Notes: a model not told the origin generated them from the letters alone. Shown: positions 26,330 to 35,869, counted from the stretch's first letter. The stretch is DNA of 64,000 bases from Streptomyces sp. NK08204 (GCF_020400585.1 NZ_JAINVF010000003.1:186001-250000); one strand, 5' to 3'. Numbers and translations are program-made.

Positions 26330-26355
26330 GTTCGGACGGCAGCAACACTCCGAAC
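26330..26355. promoter_or_regulatory. Inverted repeat in the ctaE promoter region
   Basis: GTTCGGA and TCCGAAC face each other across 12 bases, 41 bases before ctaE. A third CCGTTCGG lies at 26285-26292. This suggests an operator for control of the ctaE-qcrCAB transcript. The binding protein is unknown. Confidence 0.4.
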
Positions 26356-26395
26356 GGCACCCCCCGGAGTGAGGGCGGGATAAGCGACCGACATA

Positions 26396-27016
26396 ATGTC
26401 GGTCGTGGCGACAGCAACGACAGTAGAAACCGGGCACGCGCACCCGTCGGTCAACCGGCCGAACCTCACCAGCGTCGGAACCATCATCTGGCTGAGTTCC
26501 GAGCTGATGTTCTTCGCGGCCCTCTTTGCGATGTACTTCACCCTTCGATCGGTGACCGGACCGGATCACTGGAAGCACATGGCCGACGCGCTCAATGTGC
26601 CCTTCTCCGCGACGAACACCACGATCCTCGTGCTCTCCTCCCTCACCTGTCAGCTCGGCGTGTTCGCTGCCGAGCGCGGTGACGTGAAGAAGCTCCGTGG
26701 CTGGTTCATCCTCACCTTCGTCATGGGCGCGATCTTCATCGGCGGTCAGATCTACGAGTACACCTCGCTGGTGAAGGACGAGGGCATCTCGCTCTCCTCC
26801 GACCCGTACGGCTCGGTGTTCTACCTGACCACCGGCTTCCACGGCCTGCACGTGACGGGCGGTCTGATCGCCTTCCTGCTGGTCCTCGGCCGTACCTACA
26901 TGGCCAAGAGGTTCACCCACGAGCAGGCGACCGCCGCCATCGTCGTGTCCTACTACTGGCACTTCGTCGACGTGGTCTGGATCGGCCTCTTCGCCACGAT
27001 CTACCTGATCAAGTAA
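26396..27016 (+). CDS. ctaE: Cytochrome c oxidase subunit III
   Basis: 206-aa membrane subunit of the aa3 oxidase with five expected helices. Typical segments: [19 protein letters not shown], the conserved [12 protein letters not shown], and the C-terminal [19 protein letters not shown]. Start ATG 26396; the GTG at 26405 is a possible alternative. It leads the ctaE-qcrC-qcrA-qcrB operon. This links oxidase and bc1 complex expression, consistent with the bc1-aa3 supercomplex of actinobacteria. Confidence 0.97.
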   Translation: MSVVATATTVETGHAHPSVNRPNLTSVGTIIWLSSELMFFAALFAMYFTLRSVTGPDHWKHMADALNVPFSATNTTILVLSSLTCQLGVFAAERGDVKKLRGWFILTFVMGAIFIGGQIYEYTSLVKDEGISLSSDPYGSVFYLTTGFHGLHVTGGLIAFLLVLGRTYMAKRFTHEQATAAIVVSYYWHFVDVVWIGLFATIYLIK

Positions 27017-27091
27017 GTCGGCGGGCCGCCAGACGGCCACCGATCCATTCCCGAAGCATCGACGCAGAAGATCCTGACACCGGGGTAATCC

Positions 27092-27904
27092 GTGAAAAAG
27101 CTCTCCGCACGACGACGCCATCCGCTGGCGGCGGTCGTCGTCCTACTCCTTGCGCTGGCGGCCACTGGGGGGCTGTACGCCGCGTTCGCACCCGCGGGCA
27201 AGGCACAGGCCGACACCTCCGCCCAGTCCCTGACCATCAAGGAGGGCAAGAAGCTCTACCAGGTCGGCTGCGCCAGCTGCCACGGCACCGGTGGCCAGGG
27301 CTCCTCCGACGGACCGAGCCTGGTCGGCGTGGGCGCCGCGGCCGTCGACTTCCAGGTCGGCACCGGCCGTATGCCCGCGGCCACCTCGCAGGGGGCCCAG
27401 GTCCCGCGCAAGAAGACCGTCTACACGCAGGCCCAGATCGACCAGCTCGCCGCGTACATCGCCTCGCTGGGCGCCGGCCCGAGCGTGCCGACGAAGGCGC
27501 AGTACGGCCCGGACGGCGCGGACATCGCCAAGGGCGGCGAACTGTTCCGTACCAACTGCGCGCAGTGTCACAACTTCACGGGCAAGGGCGGTGCCCTCAC
27601 CAAGGGCAAGTTCGCTCCGAGCCTTGAGGGTGTCGAGCCCAAGCACATCTACGAGGCCATGCAGACCGGCCCGCAGAACATGCCGTCCTTCCCCGACACC
27701 ACGCTGTCGTCGAAGAACAAGAAGGACATCATCGCGTACCTGAACGCGGTCAACGGCGACAAGACGGAGAACCCCGGCGGTCTGGAGCTGGGCGGCCTGG
27801 GGCCGGTCAGTGAGGGTCTGTTCGCCTGGATCTTCGGCCTCGGCGCACTGATCGCGGTGTGCGTGTGGATCGCCGCCCGGACCGCAAAGGCCAAGAAGTC
27901 ATGA
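27092..27904 (+). CDS. qcrC: Dihaem cytochrome c of the bc1 complex
   Basis: 270 aa, anchored by an N-terminal signal helix (LAAVVVLLLALAATGGLYAAF) and a C-terminal helix (about 245-262). Two haem c sites are visible, CASCHGTGGQG and CAQCHNFTGKGG, with Met ligands in GRMPAA and NMPSF. The fused dihaem form replaces a separate cytochrome c and passes electrons directly to the oxidase, as known in actinobacteria. The GTG start is 75 bases after ctaE; the end overlaps qcrA by ATGA. Confidence 0.97.
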   Translation: MKKLSARRRHPLAAVVVLLLALAATGGLYAAFAPAGKAQADTSAQSLTIKEGKKLYQVGCASCHGTGGQGSSDGPSLVGVGAAAVDFQVGTGRMPAATSQGAQVPRKKTVYTQAQIDQLAAYIASLGAGPSVPTKAQYGPDGADIAKGGELFRTNCAQCHNFTGKGGALTKGKFAPSLEGVEPKHIYEAMQTGPQNMPSFPDTTLSSKNKKDIIAYLNAVNGDKTENPGGLELGGLGPVSEGLFAWIFGLGALIAVCVWIAARTAKAKKS

Positions 27905-28959
27905 GTAGCCAAGACATTCCAGAAGAGAACCTGCCCGCTGAGCAGGACCACGCGCACGCCGCGGTAAGCGTCGCGGACGAGCAGAACCCCTTCGCGGACC
28001 CGGGCCTGCCGCCTCATGAGCACCGGATCCAGGACATCGACGAGCGGGCCGCCAAGCGGTCCGAGCGCACCGTCGCCATGCTGTTCACGCTGGCGATGAT
28101 CGGCACCGTCGGCTTCATCGCCGCGTACGTCGGCATCCCGAAGGACAAGGCGATCTTCGTCTTTCCGATCGGCCACGTCAGCGCGATGAACTTCGCGCTG
28201 GGCCTGACCCTCGGCCTGTCGCTGTTCTGCACCGGCGCGGCTGCGGTCCACTGGTCCCGCACGCTGATGTCCGACGTGGAGATGGCCGACGAGCGGCACG
28301 CGATCGAGGCCGAGCCGGATGTCCGGGCCAAGGTCCTCGCGGACTTCAAGCAGGGCGCCCAGGAGTCGGGTCTCGGCCGGCGCAAGCTGCTGCGCAACAC
28401 GATGTTCGGTGCGCTGACCATGGTTCCGCTGGCCGGTGTCGTGCTGCTGCGCGACCTCGGTCCGCTGCCCGGCACCTCCCTGCGCCACACGCTGTGGGCG
28501 AAGGGCAAGCTGCTGGTCAACATGAACACCAACCAGCCGCTGCGTCCCGAGGACGTTCAGGTCGGCTCGCTCACCTTCGCCAAGCCCGAGGGCCTGGAGG
28601 AGACGGACGAGGACTTCCAGAACCAGATCGCGAAGGCGGCCCTGATGATCGTCCGGCTGCAGCCGGACAACATCAAGGACAAGCGGGAACTCGACTGGTC
28701 GCACGAGGGCATCGTCGCCTTCTCGAAGATCTGCACCCATGTCGGTTGCCCGATCTCGCTGTACGAGCAGCAGACGCACCACGTGCTGTGCCCGTGCCAC
28801 CAGTCCACCTTCGACCTTTCCGACGGGGCCCGTGTGATCTTCGGTCCCGCCGGTCACGCCCTGCCGCAGCTGCGCATCGGCGTGAACGACGAGGGTTACC
28901 TCCAGGCCCTCGGTGACTTCGAGTCGCCGGTCGGTCCTGCATTCTGGGAGCGCGGATGA
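27901..28959 (+). CDS. qcrA: Rieske iron-sulfur subunit of the bc1 complex
   Basis: 352 aa, longer than the typical Rieske protein because the actinobacterial form has three N-terminal membrane helices (about 58-80, 90-115 and 170-190). The [2Fe-2S] ligands are in CTHVGCPISLYEQ and CPCHQSTFDLSDG near residues 280-310. GPAGHALPQLRI follows as the usual Pro loop. Start ATG 27901 overlaps the qcrC stop, and the end overlaps qcrB. Confidence 0.97.
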   Translation: MSSQDIPEENLPAEQDHAHAAVSVADEQNPFADPGLPPHEHRIQDIDERAAKRSERTVAMLFTLAMIGTVGFIAAYVGIPKDKAIFVFPIGHVSAMNFALGLTLGLSLFCTGAAAVHWSRTLMSDVEMADERHAIEAEPDVRAKVLADFKQGAQESGLGRRKLLRNTMFGALTMVPLAGVVLLRDLGPLPGTSLRHTLWAKGKLLVNMNTNQPLRPEDVQVGSLTFAKPEGLEETDEDFQNQIAKAALMIVRLQPDNIKDKRELDWSHEGIVAFSKICTHVGCPISLYEQQTHHVLCPCHQSTFDLSDGARVIFGPAGHALPQLRIGVNDEGYLQALGDFESPVGPAFWERG

Positions 28960-30590
28960 GTACTACCACCACTGAAGGGTCCTCGCGCGGGAAGGCCCCG
29001 GCCGGCGAGCGCCTCGCCGACTGGGCCGACGGCCGCGTCGGGGTCTACACCCTGGCCCGCACCAACCTGCGGAAGATCTTCCCCGACCACTGGTCGTTCA
29101 TGTTGGGTGAGGTCTGCCTCTACAGCTTCACCATCATCATCCTGACGGGCGTCTACCTGACGCTGTTCTTCCACCCGTCGATGAACGAGGTGGTCTACCA
29201 CGGCTCGTACGTGCCGCTGCAGGGTCAGATGATGTCGGAGGCGTTCAGCTCTACGCTGCACATCTCCTTCGACGTGCGCGGTGGTCTGCTCGTCCGGCAG
29301 ATCCACCACTGGGCCGCGCTGATCTTCCTGGCCGGCATGTTCGTGCACATGATGCGCGTGTTCTTCACGGGCGCGTTCCGCAAGCCGCGTGAGATCAACT
29401 GGCTGTTCGGCTTCACGCTGTTCTTCCTGGGCATGTTCACCGGCTTCACCGGCTACTCGCTCCCGGACGACCTGCTCTCCGGCACCGGTGTCCGCTTCAT
29501 GGAGGGCGCGATCCTGTCCGTGCCGATCGTCGGCACGTACCTGTCGTACTTCCTCTTCGGCGGAGAGTTCCCGGGCCACGACTTCGTGGCGCGGTTCTAC
29601 TCGATCCACATCCTGCTGCTGCCGGGCATCATGCTCGGTCTCGTGGTGGCGCACCTGATCCTGGTCTTCTACCACAAGCACACGCAGTTCGCGGGTCCCG
29701 GCCGGACCGAGAACAACGTCGTCGGCATGCCGCTGATGCCGGTCTACGCGGCCAAGGCCGGAGGCTTCTTCTTCCTGGTCTTCGGTCTCGTCGCGCTGAT
29801 CGCCGCGGTCGCGCAGATCAACCCGATCTGGGCGATGGGCCCCTACCGTCCGGACCAGGTGTCCACCGGCGCCCAGCCCGACTGGTACATGGGCTTCGCC
29901 GAGGGCCTGATCCGCTTCATGCCGGGCTGGGAGATCAACCTGTGGGGCCACACGCTCGTCCTGGGCGTGTTCATCCCGCTGGTCCTCTTCCCGCTGGTCC
30001 TGGCGGCGATCGCGGTCTACCCGTTCATCGAGTCCTGGGTCACCGGCGACAAGCGCGAGCACCACATCCTGGACCGCCCGCGCAACGCGCCGACGCGCAC
30101 CGCCTTCGGTGTCGCCTGGGTCACGATCTACATGATCACGCTGGTCGGCGGTGGCAACGACCTGTGGGCCACCCACTTCCACCTGTCGATCAACGCCGTC
30201 ACCTGGTTCGTCCGGATCGGCTTCTTCGTCGGCCCGATCATCGCCTTCGTCGCCACCAAGCGGATCTGCCTCGGTCTGCAGCGCCGCGACCGCGAGAAGG
30301 TGCTGCACGGCCGCGAGACCGGCATCATCAAGCGCCTGCCGCACGGTGAGTTCATCGAGGTGCACGAGCCGCTCAGCCAGGAGCAGCTGCACACCCTCAC
30401 CGCGCATGAGCAGTACAAGCCGCTCGCGCTCGCCCCGGCGGTCGACGCGAACGGTCTCCCGCGCAAGGTGACGGGCTCCGAGAAGCTGCGCGTCAAGCTC
30501 AGCAACGCCTACTACGGCGAGGAGAACCAGATCTCGAAGCCCACTGTCGAGGAGTACAAGGAGATCACGAGCGGCCACGGCCACCACTGA
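28956..30590 (+). CDS. qcrB: Cytochrome b subunit of the bc1 complex
   Basis: 544-aa quinol-oxidising membrane protein with eight core helices and a long cytoplasmic C-terminal tail (about 430-544), as in actinobacteria. Haem b His pairs sit in helices around QIHHWAALIFLAGMFVHMM and the SIHILLLPGIMLG/VAHLILVFYHKH region. Quinol-site motif PDWYMGF (PEWY in most species) is present. Start ATG overlaps qcrA. A strong terminator follows. Confidence 0.97.
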   Translation: MSTTTTEGSSRGKAPAGERLADWADGRVGVYTLARTNLRKIFPDHWSFMLGEVCLYSFTIIILTGVYLTLFFHPSMNEVVYHGSYVPLQGQMMSEAFSSTLHISFDVRGGLLVRQIHHWAALIFLAGMFVHMMRVFFTGAFRKPREINWLFGFTLFFLGMFTGFTGYSLPDDLLSGTGVRFMEGAILSVPIVGTYLSYFLFGGEFPGHDFVARFYSIHILLLPGIMLGLVVAHLILVFYHKHTQFAGPGRTENNVVGMPLMPVYAAKAGGFFFLVFGLVALIAAVAQINPIWAMGPYRPDQVSTGAQPDWYMGFAEGLIRFMPGWEINLWGHTLVLGVFIPLVLFPLVLAAIAVYPFIESWVTGDKREHHILDRPRNAPTRTAFGVAWVTIYMITLVGGGNDLWATHFHLSINAVTWFVRIGFFVGPIIAFVATKRICLGLQRRDREKVLHGRETGIIKRLPHGEFIEVHEPLSQEQLHTLTAHEQYKPLALAPAVDANGLPRKVTGSEKLRVKLSNAYYGEENQISKPTVEEYKEITSGHGHH

Positions 30591-30614
30591 TCCCCGCGTC
30601 GCCACGCCACGGTG

Positions 30615-30649
30615 GAAGGGCCCCGTCCGCAACCCGGACGGGGCCCTTC
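30615..30649. terminator. Terminator of the ctaE-qcrCAB operon
   Basis: A 15-base-pair perfect stem GAAGGGCCCCGTCCG with a 5-base loop, 25 bases after qcrB. Confidence 0.85.
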
Positions 30650-30712
30650 GCCGTGCTCGGCGCTGGATAGGGTGGGGGTACGACATCGCAGGATCTGAAC
30701 CAGGAGCGGCTG

Positions 30713-31777
30713 ATGAGAGCTGTGACCCCCGCTGGAGGCGACAACGCGGCGGGCCGTTCCTGGCCCGTCCTGCTGAACGGCCTGCTCGACGGCCGGGACC
30801 TGAGTGCCGACGACACCGCGTGGGCCATGGACCGGATCATGAGCGGTGAGGCGACCGACGCGCAGATCGCCGGGTTCGCCGTGGCACTGAGGGCCAAGGG
30901 CCAGACGGTGCAGGAGATCACCGGCCTGGTCCGGACGATGTACGAGCACGCGAACGTGATCGAGGTGCCCGGCCGGACGGTCGACATCGTCGGCACGGGC
31001 GGCGACGGAGCGAAGACGGTGAACATCTCCACGATGTCCTCCCTCGTCGTGGCCGGCACGGGCGCGAAGGTCGTCAAGCACGGCAACCGGGCCGCGTCCT
31101 CCGCATCGGGGTCGTCGGACGTCCTGGAGCGGCTGGGCGTCAACCTCGACCTCACCCCGAAGCGGGTGGCGGAGGTCGCGGAGGCGGCCGGCATCACCTT
31201 CTGCTTCGCGGTGAAGTTCCACCCGGCACTGCGCCACGTGGGAGCGGCCCGCGGACAGCTGGGAATCCGGACCGTGTTCAACCTGCTCGGCCCGCTGACC
31301 AATCCGGCGAAGGTCAAGGCACAGGCCGTCGGCGTCGCCGTCGCCCGGGAGGCCCCGATCGTCGCGGGGGTGCTCGCCGAGCGCGGCAACTCCTCCCTGG
31401 TCTTCCGCGGTGACGACGGCCTCGACGAGCTGACCACCACCTCCACCTCGCACGTCTGGGTCGTCCGGGACGGCAAGGTCGTCGAGCAGCCCTTCGACCC
31501 GCGGGACGTGGGCATCGAACTGGCCCCGGTGGAGGCGCTGCGCGGCGGGGACCCGGTGTACAACGCGGAGGTCGCCCGGCGGCTGCTGGACGGCGAGCGG
31601 GGCCCGGTGCGCGACGCCGTCCTGCTGAACTCGGCGGCGGCCCTGGTCGCCCTGGACCCGACGGACGCGTCGCTGGCCGAGCAGATCCGGGCCGGGATGG
31701 CGAAGGCCGCGCAGTCCATCGACTCGGGCGCGGCCAAGCGGACGCTGGAGCGCTGGGTGGCGGCGAGCAACGCCTAG
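30713..31777 (+). CDS. trpD: Anthranilate phosphoribosyltransferase
   Basis: Transfers phosphoribose from PRPP to anthranilate in tryptophan synthesis; 354 aa. PRPP-binding [18 protein letters not shown], the [15 protein letters not shown] loop and the [10 protein letters not shown] anthranilate segment are clear. AGGAG lies 7 bases before the ATG. It stands alone, away from other trp genes, with a terminator upstream and downstream. A second copy elsewhere in the chromosome is possible, in which case this could serve a special pathway. Confidence 0.95.
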   Translation: MRAVTPAGGDNAAGRSWPVLLNGLLDGRDLSADDTAWAMDRIMSGEATDAQIAGFAVALRAKGQTVQEITGLVRTMYEHANVIEVPGRTVDIVGTGGDGAKTVNISTMSSLVVAGTGAKVVKHGNRAASSASGSSDVLERLGVNLDLTPKRVAEVAEAAGITFCFAVKFHPALRHVGAARGQLGIRTVFNLLGPLTNPAKVKAQAVGVAVAREAPIVAGVLAERGNSSLVFRGDDGLDELTTTSTSHVWVVRDGKVVEQPFDPRDVGIELAPVEALRGGDPVYNAEVARRLLDGERGPVRDAVLLNSAAALVALDPTDASLAEQIRAGMAKAAQSIDSGAAKRTLERWVAASNA

Positions 31778-31798
31778 CCTTCGCCGAGTGCCGCGCGT

Positions 31799-31834
31799 GT
31801 CGTCCCGCGATCCGGATACGGGTTGCGGGACGAC
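31799..31834. terminator. Terminator after trpD
   Basis: A 10-base-pair perfect stem GTCGTCCCGC/GCGGGACGAC with a 16-base loop. It separates trpD from the riboswitch leader. Confidence 0.75.
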
Positions 31835-31860
31835 GATCATTTCAGTACGTTCCTGTACCA

Positions 31861-31978
31861 GGTCATGAGTGACAGTCATGAGGCCCCGGCCGACTGTCCG
31901 GCAACCCTCCGTCCGTGGCGGGGTGCCCCGGGTGAGGACCAGGCCGTAGGCAGCGAGGTCTACGGCAAGCGCGGACCC
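31861..31978 (+). ncRNA. SAM-IV riboswitch
   Basis: The leader begins GGTCATGAGTGACAG, closes its outer stem with GACC at 31937-31940, and contains the conserved core CCGGCAACCCTCC and GGGGTGCCCCGGGTGA. A 3' pseudoknot arm follows (GTAG...CTAC, then GGCAAGCGCGG). This arrangement matches the SAM-IV class known from actinobacteria. It should sense S-adenosylmethionine and repress the downstream sulfur gene. A hairpin (CACGCTTTCGAAAGTGTG, 31983-32000) and further pairable sequence up to 32125 may form the expression platform. Confidence 0.9.
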
Positions 31979-32125
31979 CTCGCACGCTTTCGAAAGTGTG
32001 GGGCCAGGGGTCCTGGTCGTCGAGGGAGTCTTCCGTGAGCAAGCGAATGCGCTAGGGCCGGCAGAGCCCCGCTTCCGCGCACCCTTTTTCTTTCTCTTCT
32101 CGCCTGTCTCTCACGGGAGTTCGTC

Positions 32126-33493
32126 ATGTCCGTGTCCACTGCTGCCGCCGACCGTTGCGTTCGTTCCCCGCTGCCCGTTCTGGGCCGTGATGTCACCGTC
32201 CCGCTCGTCACGGGCGGCGAGGTCGCCTACGCCGCGCTCGACTACGCGGCCAGCGCGCCCGCCCTCCAGCGCGTCTGGGACGACGTGGCGGCCTATGCGC
32301 CGTACTACGGCAGCGTGCACCGCGGCGCCGGCTACCTCTCCCAGCTCTCCACCGACCTGTTCGAGAACGCCCGTGGGACGGTCGCCGAGTTCCTCGACTG
32401 CCGTGAGGGCGACCAGGTGGTCTTCACCCGGTCGACCACGGACTCCCTGAACCTCCTGGCCCGCGCCCTCCCCGCCGACTGCCAGGTCTTCGTCTTCGAG
32501 ACCGAGCACCACGCCTCCCTGCTGCCCTGGCAGACCGCGCGGGTCACCTGCCTCGACGCCCCGCGCACCCCCCAGCAGGCCGTGCGGACCCTGGAGCGGG
32601 CCCTCGCCGACCGCGACCCCTACGGCCCGGCCCTGGTCTGCGTCACCGGCGCCTCCAACGTCACCGGCGAGCTGTGGCCGGTCCGCGAGCTGGCCGCCGC
32701 CGCCCACGCCCATGGCGCCCGGATCGTCCTCGACGCCGCCCAGCTGGCCCCCCACCACCCGGTGAGCGTCCGTGACCTCGACGTCGACTGGGTCGCCTTC
32801 TCCGGGCACAAGCTGTACGCCCCCTTCGGCTCCGGCGTCCTCGCCGGCCGCGCCGACTGGCTGCGCGCGGCCGAGCCGTACCTCGCGGGCGGCGGCGCCA
32901 GCCGCAGGGTCACCCGGCGCGAGGACGGGGGAGTGGCCGTGGAGTGGCACGAGAGCGCCGCCCGGCACGAGGCCGGCTCCCCGAACGTGATCGGTGCCTA
33001 CTCCATCGCGTCGGCCTGCAAGGCCCTCACCGAGGCCGGCTGGGACACCCTGGTCGCCCGCGAGCAGCACCTGATCGCCACGGTCCGCGAGGGCCTCGCC
33101 GAGGTCCCCGAGGTGAGGATCCTCTCCCTCTTCGGCGACGACGCCCCGCGTGTCGGGGTGATCTCGTTCGTCGTCGAGGGCTGGAACAGCTCCCACTTCG
33201 CCGCCGCGCTCTCCGCCGAGTACGGCATCGGCGTCCGCGACGGCCTGTTCTGCGCCCACCCGCTCGTGCGCACTCTGCTGGGAGGCGACCCGCAGAGCCC
33301 GGGCGAGTGCGGCGCTCCGGAAGCCGCGCCCGGCGAGAAGTCCCTCAACGCGATCCGCGTGAGCTTCGGCGCGGGCACCCCGGACGAGCACGTGGAGCGC
33401 TTCGTGGGCGCTGTACGGGAACTCGTCCGGGACGGCGCCAAGTGGCAGTACCGCACGGAGGACGGCCGCTGCGTCCCGGCGGTGCAGCGGTGA
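32126..33493 (+). CDS. Cysteine desulfurase-like aminotransferase class V under SAM-IV control
   Basis: 455-aa PLP enzyme of fold type I. The cofactor Lys lies in FSGHKLYAPFGSG, the substrate-binding TGASNVTGELWPV is SufS/CsdA-like, and a Cys sits at the desulfurase position (DGLFCAHPL). It could mobilise sulfur from cysteine or lyse a related thiol compound. The riboswitch upstream ties it to methionine/SAM status, so a role in sulfur assimilation is likely. The start ATG has GGGAG 8 bases before it. It differs from the TusA-fused desulfurase at 19470. Confidence 0.85.
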   Translation: MSVSTAAADRCVRSPLPVLGRDVTVPLVTGGEVAYAALDYAASAPALQRVWDDVAAYAPYYGSVHRGAGYLSQLSTDLFENARGTVAEFLDCREGDQVVFTRSTTDSLNLLARALPADCQVFVFETEHHASLLPWQTARVTCLDAPRTPQQAVRTLERALADRDPYGPALVCVTGASNVTGELWPVRELAAAAHAHGARIVLDAAQLAPHHPVSVRDLDVDWVAFSGHKLYAPFGSGVLAGRADWLRAAEPYLAGGGASRRVTRREDGGVAVEWHESAARHEAGSPNVIGAYSIASACKALTEAGWDTLVAREQHLIATVREGLAEVPEVRILSLFGDDAPRVGVISFVVEGWNSSHFAAALSAEYGIGVRDGLFCAHPLVRTLLGGDPQSPGECGAPEAAPGEKSLNAIRVSFGAGTPDEHVERFVGAVRELVRDGAKWQYRTEDGRCVPAVQR

Positions 33494-33498
33494 GCCTT

Positions 33499-33780
33499 CT
33501 AGTTGTCCAGGCCGATCGCGAACGCGGCTTCCAGGTCGTGCTGGGAGTAGGTGCGGAACGCCACGTGCGTGTCGGTGGCCTCCACGCCCGGGATCTTGCT
33601 GATGCGGCCGGGGATGACCTCGGCGAGGTCCTCGTGCTGCTGCACCCGGACCATGGCGATCAGGTCGTAGGTACCGGTGACCGAGAAGACCTCGCTGACG
33701 CTGTCCAGCGCAGCGATCTGTTCCGCGATCTCGGGGATCCGGTCCACGCTGGTCTTGATCAGAACGATCGCGGTGATCAC
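33499..33780 (-). CDS. Stand-alone Lrp/AsnC ligand-binding (RAM) domain protein
   Basis: 93 aa covering only the effector-binding and oligomerisation domain of Lrp/AsnC proteins (MITAIVLIKTSVDRIPEIA, SVTGTYDLIAMVRV). The DNA-binding helix-turn-helix is absent and no upstream frame supplies it, so this is a genuine single-domain form, a known type in actinobacteria. It converges on the SAM-IV-controlled gene with a 5-base gap. It may bind an amino acid and modulate a full-length Lrp protein. Last core gene before cluster 2. Confidence 0.88.
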   Translation of the reverse strand: MITAIVLIKTSVDRIPEIAEQIAALDSVSEVFSVTGTYDLIAMVRVQQHEDLAEVIPGRISKIPGVEATDTHVAFRTYSQHDLEAAFAIGLDN

Positions 33781-33820
33781 GGCTGTTTGTCTCCCTCGGG
33801 TGCCGGAGCCGGTGCGGCTC

Positions 33821-35107
33821 TCACTCTATGGCCAGATCCGTGAGGGTGGCATGCAGGGTTTCGCGCAGCCGCCGCATCTGCTCCGGGCCGTACGTCCAGG
33901 TGTCGTACTCGTTCTGCACGAGCAGCCGGCCGCCGAAGCTGGCGACGCCGGTCTTGGGCGGCATGCCCGGCGCGTTGGCCGTACCACCGAAACGGAGAAG
34001 TTCCATGTGCTCCGGGACGGGGTGCGCGGGGATCCGCCCCACATTGGAGATGCCGTAGCTGACGACCGGGACGGGCACCGCGATGCCTCGCGCGCCCGCC
34101 CTGAGCGCGGCGAGCAGGAAGCGTTCCGGGTCGCGCCGGGCCAGGGCGCCGGCGACCTGGTCGGCCACCGTCCGGCCGACGGTCTCCGGCAGGTCGTCGT
34201 GCCCGACGGCCAGCGTGGTCTGGAGCCCGGTGATGCAGTTGAGCACGGTGCTCAGGGGCAGTTCGGGGGTCAGCCGGGTGCGCAGGTCGACACCGTGCCC
34301 GCAGGTCAGCGTCAACGGCCCGTGCTTTGGCGCCAGCTGCGCGCGCACGGCGGTCAGCACCAGCCCCGTGACGAGGCTGTTGACGGTGACCCCGCGGGTC
34401 CGGGCGGCCGCCACCACGGCTTGAGTGGTCTCGGGGCCGAACTCCAGCCGGTCGACGGCGAAGCGGCGCGTCGCGGCCGGGCGGCCGGGGCGCCCCACGC
34501 CCTCGGTGGGCAGGGTGGCGGGTTTGGCCTCGGCGCCGGCGCCCTGCGCGATGGCGTCCACCAGGGCGTCGATCTCGGCGTCCGGGAAGCTGCCCGCCAG
34601 CCGGGTGTCGATCGCCGGAGACAGCTCCTCACGCCGCTCGGGGGCGGGATCCGCGCCGGCCGCCAGCGCGGTGTAGTACCGCCAGAACTCGTCGAGCAGG
34701 GCGAAGGCCGAGCGGCCGTCGGCGATGCCGTGGTGGATGCCGAGCACCACCTGACTGCGCTCGCCGTCGGTGAGTAGCCAGGCGTGCACCAGACTCTCGG
34801 TCCAGTCGGGCCGTGAGTTGATCAGCTCGGCGTAGGTCTCCTCGATGCCGTCGAGGACGGTGAGCGGCGGCTCGATCCGGTCCCGGACCCGCAGCAGCAG
34901 GCCCTCCTCACCGGAGGTCACCTCGCAGCGGAGGATCGGATGGTGCTCGGTGAGCAGGACGAGCGCGCGCCTCATCAGTGCCGGATCCGGGCGGCCCCGC
35001 ACCAGGGACTCGACGAACTCGGGCATGTCGTACAGCGGGAGGCCCGCGGGCCCCAGATCCAGGAAGTAGACGCTCTCGAAGGGAGATACAGGGCGCTGGC
35101 GCGTCAT
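33821..35107 (-). CDS. Condensation-fold acyltransferase of cluster 2
   Basis: 428 aa. Catalytic motif HHGIADGRSAF near residue 125 fits HHxxxDG, and later segments LTCGHGVDLRTRL and ISNVGRIP match stand-alone condensation-like acyltransferases (PapA/WES type). It begins MTRQRPVSPFESVYFLD, a good family N-terminus. Its start overlaps the TetR stop by ATGA, so regulator and enzyme are co-translated. In a cyclooctatin-type cluster it would plausibly acylate a hydroxyl of the diterpene. That step is not part of known cyclooctatin synthesis, so this is inference. Confidence 0.82.
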   Translation of the reverse strand: MTRQRPVSPFESVYFLDLGPAGLPLYDMPEFVESLVRGRPDPALMRRALVLLTEHHPILRCEVTSGEEGLLLRVRDRIEPPLTVLDGIEETYAELINSRPDWTESLVHAWLLTDGERSQVVLGIHHGIADGRSAFALLDEFWRYYTALAAGADPAPERREELSPAIDTRLAGSFPDAEIDALVDAIAQGAGAEAKPATLPTEGVGRPGRPAATRRFAVDRLEFGPETTQAVVAAARTRGVTVNSLVTGLVLTAVRAQLAPKHGPLTLTCGHGVDLRTRLTPELPLSTVLNCITGLQTTLAVGHDDLPETVGRTVADQVAGALARRDPERFLLAALRAGARGIAVPVPVVSYGISNVGRIPAHPVPEHMELLRFGGTANAPGMPPKTGVASFGGRLLVQNEYDTWTYGPEQMRRLRETLHATLTDLAIE

Positions 35108-35820
35108 GGTGTGGAGGTCTCCGATGTCGGTGGGTGAGCGGGTGGCTCCCCCCGTGCGGGTGTGCGCGGGGCGGCGCCGAGACGGTGCAGAGCTGCGTCG
35201 AACTGCTCCGGCCGCAGCGAGGCAGCGGGCAACGGGCGGGCGGCGGCAGGGCGCAGGCCGTCCAGCAGCAGGGCCAGGTGACGGCGCCAGGAGTCCGGCG
35301 CGGCGGGCGCGGCCCGGCCCAGCGCCGCCAGCAGGAACAACAGGTCCTCGATGGTGAGGTCGGCCCGGATCGTCCGCTGTTCCTGGCCGCGGCGCAGCAG
35401 AGTCTCCAGTGTGCGGCGGTTCTCCTCGCGCAGGGCGTCGAGCGTGGGCACGCCCTGGATGGCGGTGGTCAGCAGGTCGCCCGCGCCCCGGTCGGCGGCC
35501 AGCAGCGCGAAGACGCGGTCCAGGTAGGCGGTGAGGCCGCTCCAGGCGTCGGCGTGGTCCCGGGTCCGGCGGGCCATGTGCAGGATCGGGAGGAGCGCGT
35601 CGTGGAAGACGGTCTCGATCAGTTCGGTGCGGTCGCTGAAGTGACGGTAGAGCGTGGCGTTGCCGACCCCGGCCCGGCGGGCGATGTCGTCCAGCGGGGC
35701 GTCCACTCCGCGTTCGGCGTAGATCTCACGGGCGGCGGCGATCAACATGTCGCGATTACGGCGCGCGTCGCTGCGCCGGGGGGTTCGCCGATGCTCGCTG
35801 CTGACCATGGGCGGCACCAT
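35104..35820 (-). CDS. TetR-family repressor of cluster 2
   Basis: 238 aa. N-terminal TetR helix-turn-helix: AAREIYAERGVDAPLDDIAR, RAGVGNATLYRHFSDR. The C-terminal ligand domain is unassigned. ATG 35820 and ATG 35808 are both possible; neither has a clear ribosome site, so the message may be leaderless. Divergent from the P450 at 35928, with a perfect palindrome between them that is the expected operator. Coupled to the acyltransferase. Predicted to repress its own operon and the P450 until a ligand, perhaps the pathway product, is present. Confidence 0.9.
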   Translation of the reverse strand: MVPPMVSSEHRRTPRRSDARRNRDMLIAAAREIYAERGVDAPLDDIARRAGVGNATLYRHFSDRTELIETVFHDALLPILHMARRTRDHADAWSGLTAYLDRVFALLAADRGAGDLLTTAIQGVPTLDALREENRRTLETLLRRGQEQRTIRADLTIEDLLFLLAALGRAAPAAPDSWRRHLALLLDGLRPAAARPLPAASLRPEQFDAALHRLGAAPRTPARGEPPAHPPTSETSTP

Positions 35821-35869
35821 AACACCAACCGTGGACCAGTCCCCGTTTCCGCTGCTACTGTCGCACCGT

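Noticed and set aside
30713..31777. trpD as part of a cluster-specific indole or anthranilate pathway
   Set aside because: It lies between the qcr terminator and its own terminator in a conserved core order, with no other aromatic biosynthesis genes nearby.
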